Shown in pieces: positions 8,832 to 17,324 of a stretch of DNA of 64,000 bases. Under the pieces are notes generated by a model. The model was given only the letters and a program-made list of their open reading frames with translations, was not told the DNA's origin and did no database searches. The stretch spans positions 248,001 through 312,000 of the forward strand of contig NZ_PXNN01000011.1 in NCBI RefSeq assembly GCF_003007685.1, in the 5' to 3' direction. A program made the position numbers and the translations under genes. Within the stretch, counting starts at the first letter, position 1; each line of letters opens with the position of its first letter. The stretch is from Marinobacter halophilus (GTDB taxonomy: Bacteria; Pseudomonadota; Gammaproteobacteria; Pseudomonadales; Oleiphilaceae).

Positions 8832-10228
8832 GGCCGCCCGACAGCCTCCCGGGCCCGGGCACCCGGATACAGCCAGGCAATCAGCAAACTGACCAGGCTG
8901 GATGCCAGCAAGGCGCCAAGGAACGGTGCCAGCGTCGGGATGCTGTCCGGAAAGCTCGCCTCCAGCGCACCTGCGGTGAAGCTCCCGTGGCTCACCCAGC
9001 CGGGAAGCACGGCACCGAGCAACCCGGCCAGGCCACCAGCTACCGCTGCCAGCGGCGACATACGGCGCCACAATCCCAGCAGGACCGGCACCACAATCGC
9101 CGCACACAGCAAGTCTGCAATCAGGAACAGCCGAAGCACAGAGAAGCCCTGAAGCGCTACCCAGATCACCGGCGCCATCAGTATCACTGTCGCCCAGCGG
9201 GCAGAACGCACTGACAGGCCGCGCCTTCCGGAACTGGCCACCGCCATGGAAGCAATGGCGTTCTGCAAGGTATCGACACTGGAGGCCACCAGCGTCACCG
9301 CCAGAACCAGCGCCGGCAAAGCAAGCCAGGCGGGCGCGGCGGAGAGCAACGCGAAGAATGGAATGGGAGGCTCGCCGAGCGGCAGAGCATGCATGGCCGC
9401 CAGCATCCCCAGGCCACCAATGGCCATAACCACAAGAAACGTGCTGACGCCGCCCAACAACGCGCCGCGCCCAAGGGCACGGTCCGTTTCAGCAGCCCAC
9501 ACTCGCTGCCAATACCCCTGATGAAACAGGTTGGCGGCGGTTACCGCAATTACCAGAGTGAGCGCCACTGACAGCGCGCTGCCAACAGGCACGGAAGGCA
9601 TGACTGCCTCCGTTGGCATGGAAGGCAACCAGTACCAGGCCACGCCACCCACAAGCAGCAACAGGGCCAACAACAACCAGGCCTGCCAACGGTCAGTGGC
9701 CAGACTCGCCCTCAAACCACCGACAGAGGTATAGATGAGTGTGACCAGCGCCACACCGAGAATCACCAACGCGGGCGGCACATCGGAAAGCAGCGCGGCA
9801 ATGGCGCCGATAGCGGTGAGTTCCGCCGCCAGGAAACAGGCCATGTAGGCGACCGAAACCATCGACACCCAGCGCCTGACACCGGCGCCGTAACAAGCCT
9901 CGGCAAACTCGCCGATACTCCGGCCTGCCGGTAGCCGCTTACGGATGGCCGGGCCATAGAACCCCAGCACCAGAAACGGCAACGCGGAGCCGACCGCATA
10001 ACCCGCCAGCGCCACAGGGCCAACAAACGCACCGATTTCCGGTGGCGCAAAGAGAATCCACGCGCCCATACCGGAAGCGAGAAACGACAGGCCGATAGCT
10101 TGCGCACTCTGGGAGTTTCGGGCGGTAACGTAGTCATCCAGAAGACCGTCTGCACGTCGTGCGCGTAGACCAAGAACAGCAAAACCAAGGAGCGCCGCGC
10201 TGAGCACGGCAACCGTTAGATAGAACAA
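8828..10228 (-). CDS. Sodium:solute symporter family transporter under TPP riboswitch control
   Basis: A 466-residue integral membrane protein with about 12-13 hydrophobic segments and SSS-family features ('LAGYAVGSALPFLVLGFYGP', 'RSIGEFAEACYG', 'LIYTSVGGLRASLATD'). The start is TTG at 10228, with GGAGG 9 bases upstream. That Shine-Dalgarno lies at the end of a TPP aptamer, so expression should fall when thiamine pyrophosphate is plentiful. This makes thiamine or a pyrimidine precursor such as HMP the likely cargo. A PanF-like SSS transporter (ThiV) has been proposed for that role in comparative genomics of thiamine genes. The cargo is inferred from the riboswitch, not from the protein. Confidence 0.88.
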   Translation of the reverse strand: MFYLTVAVLSAALLGFAVLGLRARRADGLLDDYVTARNSQSAQAIGLSFLASGMGAWILFAPPEIGAFVGPVALAGYAVGSALPFLVLGFYGPAIRKRLPAGRSIGEFAEACYGAGVRRWVSMVSVAYMACFLAAELTAIGAIAALLSDVPPALVILGVALVTLIYTSVGGLRASLATDRWQAWLLLALLLLVGGVAWYWLPSMPTEAVMPSVPVGSALSVALTLVIAVTAANLFHQGYWQRVWAAETDRALGRGALLGGVSTFLVVMAIGGLGMLAAMHALPLGEPPIPFFALLSAAPAWLALPALVLAVTLVASSVDTLQNAIASMAVASSGRRGLSVRSARWATVILMAPVIWVALQGFSVLRLFLIADLLCAAIVVPVLLGLWRRMSPLAAVAGGLAGLLGAVLPGWVSHGSFTAGALEASFPDSIPTLAPFLGALLASSLVSLLIAWLYPGARAREAVGRP

Positions 10229-10233
10229 GTCGC

Positions 10234-10322
10234 ACTTCCTCCGCCGGTATTAACCGGATCAGGTTCCAGGGTCGGCGTTTTGCCCTCTCAGCCCCCGCAT
10301 CGGCGGTGGGACTCCCCTGGCG
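10234..10322 (-). promoter_or_regulatory. TPP (THI-box) riboswitch
   Basis: Read on the minus strand, the leader holds the conserved THI elements in order: GGGGGCTGAGAGGGC (with the invariant CTGAGA), then GACCCTGGAACCTGATC, then GGTTAATACCGGCGGAGGAAG. A closing stem forms with the 5' segment around CCAGGGGAGTCCC. The 3' end contains the GGAGG Shine-Dalgarno of the symporter gene, so control is most simply translational: ligand binding would hide the ribosome site. Confidence 0.93.
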
Positions 10323-10392
10323 ACGAGTAAATGAAATGTTGAGCCTAATGTTGAATGACAAACAATTGGCGAGCGCGAGTTTAAAACCGATA

Positions 10393-10833
10393 TTACTCGC
10401 TTACAACGGTCACAGGCCCAGTCGCGTGCCGGATGACTTTTTCACTGATGCTGCCCAGAGTCAGGCTACGCACCAGTGAGTGGCCGCGCCGCCCAAGAAA
10501 CATATGAGCGCCGGGATGTTTCTCCAGGTAATCGATGATTTCTTTGGCAGGATCGCCTTTCAGAAGCACTTCTTCGGCCGGCTCCACGATTTCCCGCACG
10601 GCCGCTTGTGCGGCATCAAAAACTTTGCGCCCGTATTCTTCTACTTCTTGTTCGAGATCACTCGGCCAAACGCCGCTGATCACCAGTCGCTCGACTCTTG
10701 AACCCGGAAACACGGCCAGCAGTTTGAGTGGTTGGGCAGTAACCTTGGCCAGCTCAGCGCCCATTTTCGCCGCGTGCAACGAATGATCCGAACCATCGCA
10801 AGCGATCACAATGCTTGGGGTGCCTTTGCTCAT
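10393..10833 (-). CDS. Universal stress protein (UspA family)
   Basis: A 146-residue single Usp domain. The N-terminal strand 'SIVIACDGSDHSLHAAKMG' has the conserved Asp. The C-terminal ATP-binding signature G-x2-G-x9-G-S is intact ('GRRGHSLVRSLTLGS'), followed by 'VIRHATGPVTVVS'. This places it among ATP-binding Usp proteins. It is cytoplasmic and its role in stress survival is general. GGAGA precedes the ATG. It stands alone between the riboswitch leader and parA. Confidence 0.92.
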   Translation of the reverse strand: MSKGTPSIVIACDGSDHSLHAAKMGAELAKVTAQPLKLLAVFPGSRVERLVISGVWPSDLEQEVEEYGRKVFDAAQAAVREIVEPAEEVLLKGDPAKEIIDYLEKHPGAHMFLGRRGHSLVRSLTLGSISEKVIRHATGPVTVVSE

Positions 10834-10972
10834 GATGCGTTCTCCGTTTGAATTGGATGAGTTATCACTGGGACATCATTCGTTCCTCGAATACCCGTAA
10901 AGAGTGTAGTTACTAGTTCGGGTTTACGTCCATTTTCAGAGTGGGGGTTCAAGGCTAGTTACCGGCCCGGAT

Positions 10973-11722
10973 TCAGCGTGAGCGAAGATCCTTGCGGATG
11001 CTTTGCCACATTTTGCGATAGACGTCAGCCGCCGGGCTGCCGGGTGCCAGCAGCTCAAGCGGCAAGCCCTCTTCGCCCATGCGCTCAACCACGCTGGCAT
11101 AGGGAACCGCCACACTCAGAGGATTGCCTAGCAACTCCGGGCCCCTTTCCACCAATTCCTTGTGCAGGTTTTTCCGGCGGTCGACCATAGAGAAAAAGGG
11201 CCGAAGCTTTTTGGTGCCCAGTTTCTTGGTCTTCACAAACTCCAGCAGCTGATTCCAGCTGTTCAGCGACAACCAGGTCGGCACCACCGGCACATACACC
11301 TGGTCGGCAATATCCAGAACCTGTTCCGTTAAACGGGAGAGGGTTGGCGGGCAGTCCAGAATAACCAGGCTGGTGTCCTCGGACAGCGGCGCCAGCATTT
11401 CCTTGAGCACATTGGCACCCTGCTCCTGTTCCAGCTTGATATCAAAATTGCGGAAGCTGCTGTGCGCCGGAATAAAATCCAGGCCGGGGTAGACGTCTTC
11501 GTGAATGAATTCGGAGATGGGGGATTTGCCTTCCAACAGCTTGGAAAGCTTGCGGCCTTTGACCAGCTCGGCACCGGCCAGGTAAAAACTGGCGGCGCCC
11601 TGTGGGTCCAGATCCCATAACAACGTCGCGCGATTGTCCTGGCTGGCCAGGTAAGCGACATTGACCGCAGCGGCGGTTTTACCCACACCACCTTTGGGAC
11701 TGTAAAACGCAATTATCCTCAT
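10973..11722 (-). CDS. ParA family ATPase (orphan, no ParB)
   Basis: A 249-residue protein with the deviant Walker A KGGVGKT at 10-16, 'LLWDLDPQGAASF' (Walker A') and 'LVILDCPPTLS' (Walker B), as in ParA/MinD-type ATPases. AGGAG lies 8 bases before the ATG. No parB or centromere-like repeat is adjacent, so it is not an obvious partition module. Orphan ParA proteins often position other cell components or act in cell-pole organisation. The partner here is unknown. Confidence 0.87.
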   Translation of the reverse strand: MRIIAFYSPKGGVGKTAAAVNVAYLASQDNRATLLWDLDPQGAASFYLAGAELVKGRKLSKLLEGKSPISEFIHEDVYPGLDFIPAHSSFRNFDIKLEQEQGANVLKEMLAPLSEDTSLVILDCPPTLSRLTEQVLDIADQVYVPVVPTWLSLNSWNQLLEFVKTKKLGTKKLRPFFSMVDRRKNLHKELVERGPELLGNPLSVAVPYASVVERMGEEGLPLELLAPGSPAADVYRKMWQSIRKDLRSR

Positions 11723-11818
11723 AGCCCAGGCTCCTGCCGTGTCTCATGTAACAAAACACTATAGGCTATCAGGCTATTAACGCACTACTGTGAAGCTTTT
11801 GTGACAATGCAGAGGGAA

Positions 11819-11858
11819 GATTTTCGTAAAACCACCGTTATGCGGCCTTGCGAAAATC
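11819..11858 (-). promoter_or_regulatory. Stem-loop spanning the stop codon of the ArfA-like gene
   Basis: GATTTTCG (11851-11858 on the minus strand) pairs perfectly with CGAAAATC (11819-11826) and extends by several more A-T pairs. The TAA stop (11838-11840) lies in the loop. Cleavage or termination here would give a message without an in-frame stop. That is how arfA is controlled in E. coli, where RNase III cuts a hairpin in the coding region and tmRNA destroys the product. Observed: the dyad and its position. Inferred: the function. Confidence 0.5.
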
Positions 11859-11993
11859 CTCCATCCGCACCGTCTTGTCACGCTTGCGCTTGTATTTGCT
11901 TTTATCCTCAACCACTCGCATGTGGTATTTTGGCGTTCTCAGTTCCCGTTGCACAGCGCTGTGCTGTGTGGCTTTCGCCTGCTTTCTGGCCAT
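11838..11993 (-). CDS. Small basic ArfA-like protein (51 aa), putative alternative ribosome-rescue factor
   Basis: A 51-residue, strongly basic protein. GAGGAG lies 8 bases before ATG 11993. The core 'VQRELRTPKYHMRVV' followed by 'KSKYKRKRDK' resembles the ArfA pattern, an aliphatic helix then P-x-(F/Y)-x2-RVV and a Lys/Arg-rich tail. ArfA recruits RF2 to ribosomes stalled on non-stop mRNA when tmRNA is saturated. A related short family of unknown function (DUF7230-type) looks similar, so assignment is tentative. A stem-loop enclosing the stop codon fits ArfA-type regulation. The gene is transcribed convergently with nothing and lies between parA and the acylase gene. Confidence 0.6.
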   Translation of the reverse strand: MARKQAKATQHSAVQRELRTPKYHMRVVEDKSKYKRKRDKTVRMEDFRKAA

Positions 11994-12114
11994 CTCGATT
12001 TCTCCTCTGTCGGCCCTTACTTAACACCCACCATTATAACACACCCCTAAATTTCAAGAGCGTAAGCAATAGCAACCGAAGCTGGCGACCCTGAGCCAGG
12101 GCCGCCAATGTAAA

Positions 12115-14628
12115 TTACTCCTGTAGAGTAATCGCCTCTACCACAGCGTCTGCGATGTCCCCTTCGTCAAACAACATCGGTCGCCACTGAAGATTACTGT
12201 ATAGCTCTGTCTGATCTTTGAAATTCTCACTCTGCGGGTCGTGACCCTGGCTGTAACTCAGGAACATTTCAGCCTTCGGACCGTTATCGGTGTACTCCAG
12301 TGCCATTACGAAGCTAGAGCCATAGTTGATCCGGTAAGCCAACTCGTCACTGCCATCGCCATTCTCATCCAGTGCAAACAGAGAGCTACCGTCGACCGGG
12401 CTGCCGGTCAGGGCATTGGCAAGATCTGAGGTGCTTCTGGAACTGGCTTTGGTTTCGGCCATGTTGAACATGCCCTCAAAGGAGTAGCCACCGGAGATGG
12501 CAATCGGCTGTTCGCCTTCGGCTTTGAGAACATACTGAACACTGCCCAGCGGAGCACCCAATTCAATTCCGGCTTTGTTAAGCCTGTCAGCGGCTGCAGC
12601 CAAAGCCCGAAGCACCGGATCAGTGTTGGCATTGGCTGTGTCTATGGGGGACAGACCGGAGGGCGTGGTTACAGGTGCCGCGGGATCAAACGCTGTAGAG
12701 AACAAATCGTCGGAAAGCTCCCGGTGGCCAGAAACCCGGAACGCCGCCAGAAACTCGCGCATCAGGTGAGCGCCTTTACTGTCGGTATTGTAGCGACCAT
12801 CCCAGTTGCTCAGTGTTTGACACGCCTCACCCAGATTAAAAATTTCGCCTTCGTAATCCACGGCCGGATAGTCCGTGCAACGACTGGTTAACTGAGTCTT
12901 CCACTCTCCGCCAAACAGTGAGCCGTTGTGGGTCATCACGGTTTTGAGCTCTTCCAGAGAAAAGCGCCCATCAGCGCCAGCCAACCCGGAATTGCTGTTG
13001 TCCGAGATCAACTGGGCGTTGTAACGGGTACGAGTGCTGCGAATCGTTCCCTCAGGGCCGTACATAATACTGGAACCCTCCAATGGCTCCTCCAGGTTGG
13101 AAAGCCAGTGGCTGCTGTTGGCGTTAAATACATAATCACGGCGTGTCTGTTTTGGCGCTTTAGCGAATGGCACAACGCCTGGTGTTTTGGTTTCGCCTGT
13201 GTCTATCCACTCGTACCTGGCATCATCGCCCGGTAACAAGACGCTTCCGGCGCCGTCCTGCCAGATCGGTGCCAGCAAGGGCGACTGCGAAGCCTGACGC
13301 CAGTACCCCTCTGCCATCAGCCCCAGGTTCGGCACCTGAGTGCCATCGATGTAATTGGCCGTGCCCTCTTTGTCGATCATCAAGGTATTGACCCAAGGAA
13401 TCCCCTGATTCTCCTCAAAGGCGCTGAAGAAGGCTTCGCGGCTGTCTGCTTTGCCCATCGCAAGCCACTGATCCAGCATCCGGGTGTTGCCGGCATTGGC
13501 ATCCCGGAAGGCGATTGCTGTGTCGGCAGTCCAGCCCAACGCGGGTGAGAGAGACGCGAGATTAACAACCGGCCCATGGTGACTGAAGTAGACCGGCTGG
13601 CTGTAATCGGCAAGACTTCCGTCAGCCTGTTTAACCTGTATCTGCACCGTTTTACTGGACATGTTGCGGAACTCGGTCTGACCACCCACATCGTACTGGT
13701 AACGGGTTGGGTCGGAAGGGTCCAGCGTCAGCTGGTAAAAAGTAAAACGTTTTGATTGCGAAACCGTATGGATCCATCCAAGGTCATCGTTAAATCCGAT
13801 CACAACCGCCGGCAAACCGATCATGGTCACGCCATTGACGTTGAGCTCTCCCGGAATGGTCAGATGGTTCTGATAAAACCGGAGCTCGCCGTCCCAGGGG
13901 AAATGTGGATTGCCTAACAGCAGACTTTTGGTGCCGTCCTCAACTTTGTCTTCGCCCAGCGCCCAGCCGTTGCTGCCGATGCCTTCGGAGGTGAACACTT
14001 TGGCGGCATCCAGCTGTACGTCAAGTGATGCCATGCTCGCTCCTGGCGGCTGGGCGGCAGCAATGGCGCTGATAAAGTTGCGGGCGCTCGCCAACCCAGC
14101 AAGATCCAGCTGGTAGGCCAGCAGATCTTCGGCAGAGATCGGCTCTACCCATTCCGCGCCCCGGCAAGGCGACGGATAGTCTTGAGGGCCTTGCCGCTCA
14201 GCGAGTGACCGATTGAATCCGGCGGCATAGCCCTGCAGTAACTCAGTGGACGTCGGGGAAAGCTGATCAAACAGCTCAACCGCCTGGGCCGGATAGTCCA
14301 GAGCCTTGTAGCCAACGTCTGTGAGGATGTTCTTGCTCCCCTCACCGGGGCCAAAGTACCGGGACTTCTGAGACTTCAATTTCACCAACTGCTCAGAAAG
14401 TGTGCACAGATTATTTCTGGCGTGATCGTATCCGGCGCCGTAACCTAACGAGCCATAGTCATTGGCGGTGATGTGCGGCACCCCGAATTCGGTGTAACGT
14501 ATATCGACCTGATAGGCCGGGTTTTGCTCCAGTTCGGTTGACGAACTTGACCCGCCAGACCCACCGTTACAGCCGACCAAAAGTAACGGACAAAGAAGCG
14601 AGATCACTGTAAGTGAACGCATGTGCAT
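12115..14628 (-). CDS. Penicillin-acylase family lipoprotein (Ntn hydrolase; possible acyl-homoserine lactone or lipopeptide acylase)
   Basis: An 837-residue precursor. The first 20 residues are a lipoprotein signal ending in the lipobox LVG-Cys20. The N-terminal nucleophile of the beta chain is Ser219 in 'GIGSNGWALG', followed by the family segment 'LLGNPHFPWDGELRFYQ'. This is closer to aculeacin-A/AHL acylases than to penicillin G acylase. Maturation would cut between Gly218 and Ser219 to give alpha and beta chains. It should be envelope-anchored and cleave long-chain acyl amides. Divergent from a membrane AraC regulator at 14789, which probably controls it. GAGGA precedes the ATG. Confidence 0.88.
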   Translation of the reverse strand: MHMRSLTVISLLCPLLLVGCNGGSGGSSSSTELEQNPAYQVDIRYTEFGVPHITANDYGSLGYGAGYDHARNNLCTLSEQLVKLKSQKSRYFGPGEGSKNILTDVGYKALDYPAQAVELFDQLSPTSTELLQGYAAGFNRSLAERQGPQDYPSPCRGAEWVEPISAEDLLAYQLDLAGLASARNFISAIAAAQPPGASMASLDVQLDAAKVFTSEGIGSNGWALGEDKVEDGTKSLLLGNPHFPWDGELRFYQNHLTIPGELNVNGVTMIGLPAVVIGFNDDLGWIHTVSQSKRFTFYQLTLDPSDPTRYQYDVGGQTEFRNMSSKTVQIQVKQADGSLADYSQPVYFSHHGPVVNLASLSPALGWTADTAIAFRDANAGNTRMLDQWLAMGKADSREAFFSAFEENQGIPWVNTLMIDKEGTANYIDGTQVPNLGLMAEGYWRQASQSPLLAPIWQDGAGSVLLPGDDARYEWIDTGETKTPGVVPFAKAPKQTRRDYVFNANSSHWLSNLEEPLEGSSIMYGPEGTIRSTRTRYNAQLISDNSNSGLAGADGRFSLEELKTVMTHNGSLFGGEWKTQLTSRCTDYPAVDYEGEIFNLGEACQTLSNWDGRYNTDSKGAHLMREFLAAFRVSGHRELSDDLFSTAFDPAAPVTTPSGLSPIDTANANTDPVLRALAAAADRLNKAGIELGAPLGSVQYVLKAEGEQPIAISGGYSFEGMFNMAETKASSRSTSDLANALTGSPVDGSSLFALDENGDGSDELAYRINYGSSFVMALEYTDNGPKAEMFLSYSQGHDPQSENFKDQTELYSNLQWRPMLFDEGDIADAVVEAITLQE

Positions 14629-14712
14629 GAACGGTTCCTCTTTATTGTGGTTGTGTTTCTGGAGCCGTTATTAAAGCAATCCGAATGACTCGAATCGTCC
14701 TTGGCGATAGAA

Positions 14713-14779
14713 CCGAACGTATTTCTATTAACACATCAAAAACAAAAAGTTAAAGGATCGATCGGATCGATCCGAACGT
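14713..14779. promoter_or_regulatory. Acylase/AraC intergenic operator candidates
   Basis: A perfect palindrome with 9-base arms and a 1-base centre occupies 14755-14773 (GGATCGATC-G-GATCGATCC), ending 15 bases before the AraC start codon. The 8-mer CCGAACGT occurs at 14713-14720 and again at 14772-14779, in direct repeat. AraC proteins usually bind direct repeats, so the 8-mers are plausible sites, while the palindrome could mediate autoregulation. No binding is proven. Confidence 0.4.
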
Positions 14780-14788
14780 GGAGAAGCG

Positions 14789-15946
14789 ATGAATTACTGG
14801 GTAGGCACTGTTGCGCTGATCTGTCTCTGCATCGGCGTTATTCTGCTTTTTGCCAGCCTGGGCTGGTTTGTTAACCGGCAAAATGACAGGCTTCCGATGG
14901 CATACTTGTTGGCACTGGTCTGCCTGGTCGTGCTTCAATCGCTGGAGTTTGTTTACCAGGCAAGTGACTGGATGGCACGCCTCCCGTTCTTTTTAAAGCT
15001 CGTCGATCCCCTGATCGTGATGATTCCGTTCACGATCTATGGCTACATTCGGGCGATCCAGGGTGAAAATGCTTTGAACCGCCCAGCAATGTGGTGGTTG
15101 CATGCCTCCCCCATGATACTGGTGGCCATACTCGCTATCCCGTTCTGGAGTATGCCCGGTGAGCTTAAAGTTTACTGGATGTTTCAGGGCAGGATCGCCG
15201 AATCACTGTGGCAACCGCTCACTCTGCATGGCAATTCCTATCTGGCTGTTATCGCTGCAGCCAGCCTGTTCTATTGGTGGTTACAGCGCCACCTAGGCGT
15301 GAATACCCGAAAACCAGCCGTCAGAGAATGGGTTAGCCGGCTTCAGCTCATCCAGTTAATTATTGCTGGCAGCATGACTGTCAGGATCTTCATTTATCAT
15401 GCTTTTGGAGAGAGCTTTTCTGTCGCTTATGTGCTGGCACCCACCACTGCATATCTGACCTATCTTTTACTGACACATGCGCACCCGCCCACCCATGTTG
15501 CAAGAACAACAGGCGCCGCAACCGCGCCGAAAACAATGGAAGATGTAAAGAGCCAGTCCGCAGCCGACAGTATCGATCTTGCGTTGTTTGACCATCTCAC
15601 GAAGACCATGGAGCAAGGGCTATTCAAAGACAACAACCTGACACTGAGAACCCTTGCTGACACCTGCGGCGCAACCACACATCAGGCATCGGCTGCAATC
15701 AATCAGTGTTTTGGCTCCAATTTTTACGACTGGGTAAACCACTACCGCATCAACGAGGCCTGCAATGCTCTTCGCAACACGAGCGAGGGGGTATCCCAGA
15801 TATGCTATGCCGTCGGATTTAATTCGAAATCGACCTTTAACACGGCCTTTCGAAAACAAGTAGGGTGCACTCCGACGGAGTATCGGAAACAGAATGAAGC
15901 GGCATCGAATTCTGGGTCAATATTGCAACAACCCGGGCGTGAGTAA
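14789..15946 (+). CDS. AraC family regulator with N-terminal membrane domain
   Basis: A 385-residue protein. Residues about 5-230 form six or seven hydrophobic segments (starting 'TVALICLCIGVILLFASLGW'). The C-terminal 110 residues are an AraC-type double helix-turn-helix: 'TLRTLADTCGATTHQASAAI' and 'SQICYAVGFNSKSTFNTAF' followed by 'GCTPTEYRK'. This architecture senses a signal at the membrane and binds DNA with the tethered domain. GGAG lies 5 bases before the ATG. It is divergent from the acylase lipoprotein gene, the likely target. The ligand could be an acylase substrate or product. Confidence 0.88.
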   Translation: MNYWVGTVALICLCIGVILLFASLGWFVNRQNDRLPMAYLLALVCLVVLQSLEFVYQASDWMARLPFFLKLVDPLIVMIPFTIYGYIRAIQGENALNRPAMWWLHASPMILVAILAIPFWSMPGELKVYWMFQGRIAESLWQPLTLHGNSYLAVIAAASLFYWWLQRHLGVNTRKPAVREWVSRLQLIQLIIAGSMTVRIFIYHAFGESFSVAYVLAPTTAYLTYLLLTHAHPPTHVARTTGAATAPKTMEDVKSQSAADSIDLALFDHLTKTMEQGLFKDNNLTLRTLADTCGATTHQASAAINQCFGSNFYDWVNHYRINEACNALRNTSEGVSQICYAVGFNSKSTFNTAFRKQVGCTPTEYRKQNEAASNSGSILQQPGRE

Positions 15947-16039
15947 CCACTTACCAACGCCAGGGTAACTGTCAAGATCCAGCACAAACTCCTCCGGTAG
16001 CCCACTGCTGATCAATGTGCGGAGCCACAACCGGAAGCG

Positions 16040-17248
16040 CTAACCCGGCGATCTGGCTGCCTCGGCGGCTTTCTCCCGGGCAACCGCCTTGGGCGCGCCC
16101 AGCGACAGCAAAACAGCACCGGCCGAACAGACCGTCATGCTGATCACAATGGGCAACAAAGCCTCTCCCGCATACGCGGATGACAAGGCACTGACCGCAC
16201 CCGCCAGGGTAAATTGCGACGCCCCCAGCATGGCGGCGGCCGTGCCACCCAGGTGCGGGAAGAACTCCAGTGCGTTAGCCATGTTGTTGGGCACAATGCC
16301 GCCCTGAAAACCGATTGCCGCAATGATGCAGGCTGCCACCAGCCAGAACGGCCCGCCCATCACCACAACAGAAACCAGCGCCACTAACGCCAGGAACTGA
16401 AGAATTATCTGTACCCTGAGCAAAACCACAGACGAGAAGTATTTCAGCAAAGGACGGTTGATCACATTCAGCACCGCCATCAAGGCGATATTTGCTGCAA
16501 ACAACATTGAAAAAGCACTGTTGGAAAGACCAAACCACTCCTGATAGATAAACGACGAATGGGTGATAAACAGCAACATGGCGCTGAAGCAAAGCACCTG
16601 GATACCAATGAAACGCATGGTGGTTTTATGGCGAAGCACCAGCAGGTAATTGGTGACCAGAGTTTTGACCGGGGTGACAGCCCGGGGCCGGGGCTTGAGG
16701 CGAGGAAACAGCGCCAGCTGTAACACCAGGGTGACAAACACCGCATAACCCGCCAGCACCAGGAAGATCCAGTGCCAGTCGCCCAGCGCCAGCATCAACG
16801 CTCCTATGGAAGGCGCCGCCGCGGGAGCAATAAACATGATCAGCCCGATCAGCCCATACAAACGGGCCGCATCCTGCCCGCCTACCTGATCTCGTACAAT
16901 CGCCGGTACCGACACCGCGCAGAAGGCACCACCGATACCCTGAACCACCCGCCACACGATCATCCAGCCTAGGGTTTCTGCCTGCGCAATCATCACACTG
17001 GCCAGGGCAAAAACCGCCAGCCCGCCGAACAGGATACCTTTCCGACCATAGCGATCAGACAACGGGCCACCGACCAGCTGGGCCAGGCCCAGCGTGGCCA
17101 CATACGCGCTCAGGGTGAGGCCGACATCAGAATGGGAAATGCCGAAGCCGCGGGCAATTTCAGGAAACGCTGGCAAATAGGCATCCAGGGCCAGCGGCCC
17201 CAGCGCCACGGTCATGCCCAGCAACAAGGCAAGCTGAAAATGGGACAA
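16040..17248 (-). CDS. MFS multidrug exporter, Bcr/CflA type
   Basis: A 402-residue, 12-segment MFS transporter. Motif A is 'GPLSDRYGRKG' after the second helix. The opening 'LGPLALDAYLPAFPEIARGF' is characteristic of the Bcr/CflA drug:H+ antiporter family. The start is TTG at 17248, with GAGGAGG 6 bases upstream; the next downstream ATG would remove the first helix. It converges on the AraC gene. No regulator of its own is visible. Substrates cannot be inferred. Confidence 0.92.
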   Translation of the reverse strand: MSHFQLALLLGMTVALGPLALDAYLPAFPEIARGFGISHSDVGLTLSAYVATLGLAQLVGGPLSDRYGRKGILFGGLAVFALASVMIAQAETLGWMIVWRVVQGIGGAFCAVSVPAIVRDQVGGQDAARLYGLIGLIMFIAPAAAPSIGALMLALGDWHWIFLVLAGYAVFVTLVLQLALFPRLKPRPRAVTPVKTLVTNYLLVLRHKTTMRFIGIQVLCFSAMLLFITHSSFIYQEWFGLSNSAFSMLFAANIALMAVLNVINRPLLKYFSSVVLLRVQIILQFLALVALVSVVVMGGPFWLVAACIIAAIGFQGGIVPNNMANALEFFPHLGGTAAAMLGASQFTLAGAVSALSSAYAGEALLPIVISMTVCSAGAVLLSLGAPKAVAREKAAEAARSPG

Positions 17249-17324
17249 AATCTACCTCCTCAGACAAGGTAGATAGCTAACAATAATCCTTACAAAAGGG
17301 CAATGGGCGCTTTCCGAAATACGA

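Noticed and set aside
11801..12094. A 97-codon plus-strand frame
   Set aside because: It overlaps the better supported 51-codon minus-strand gene, has no ribosome site and is Cys/Pro-rich without a pattern.
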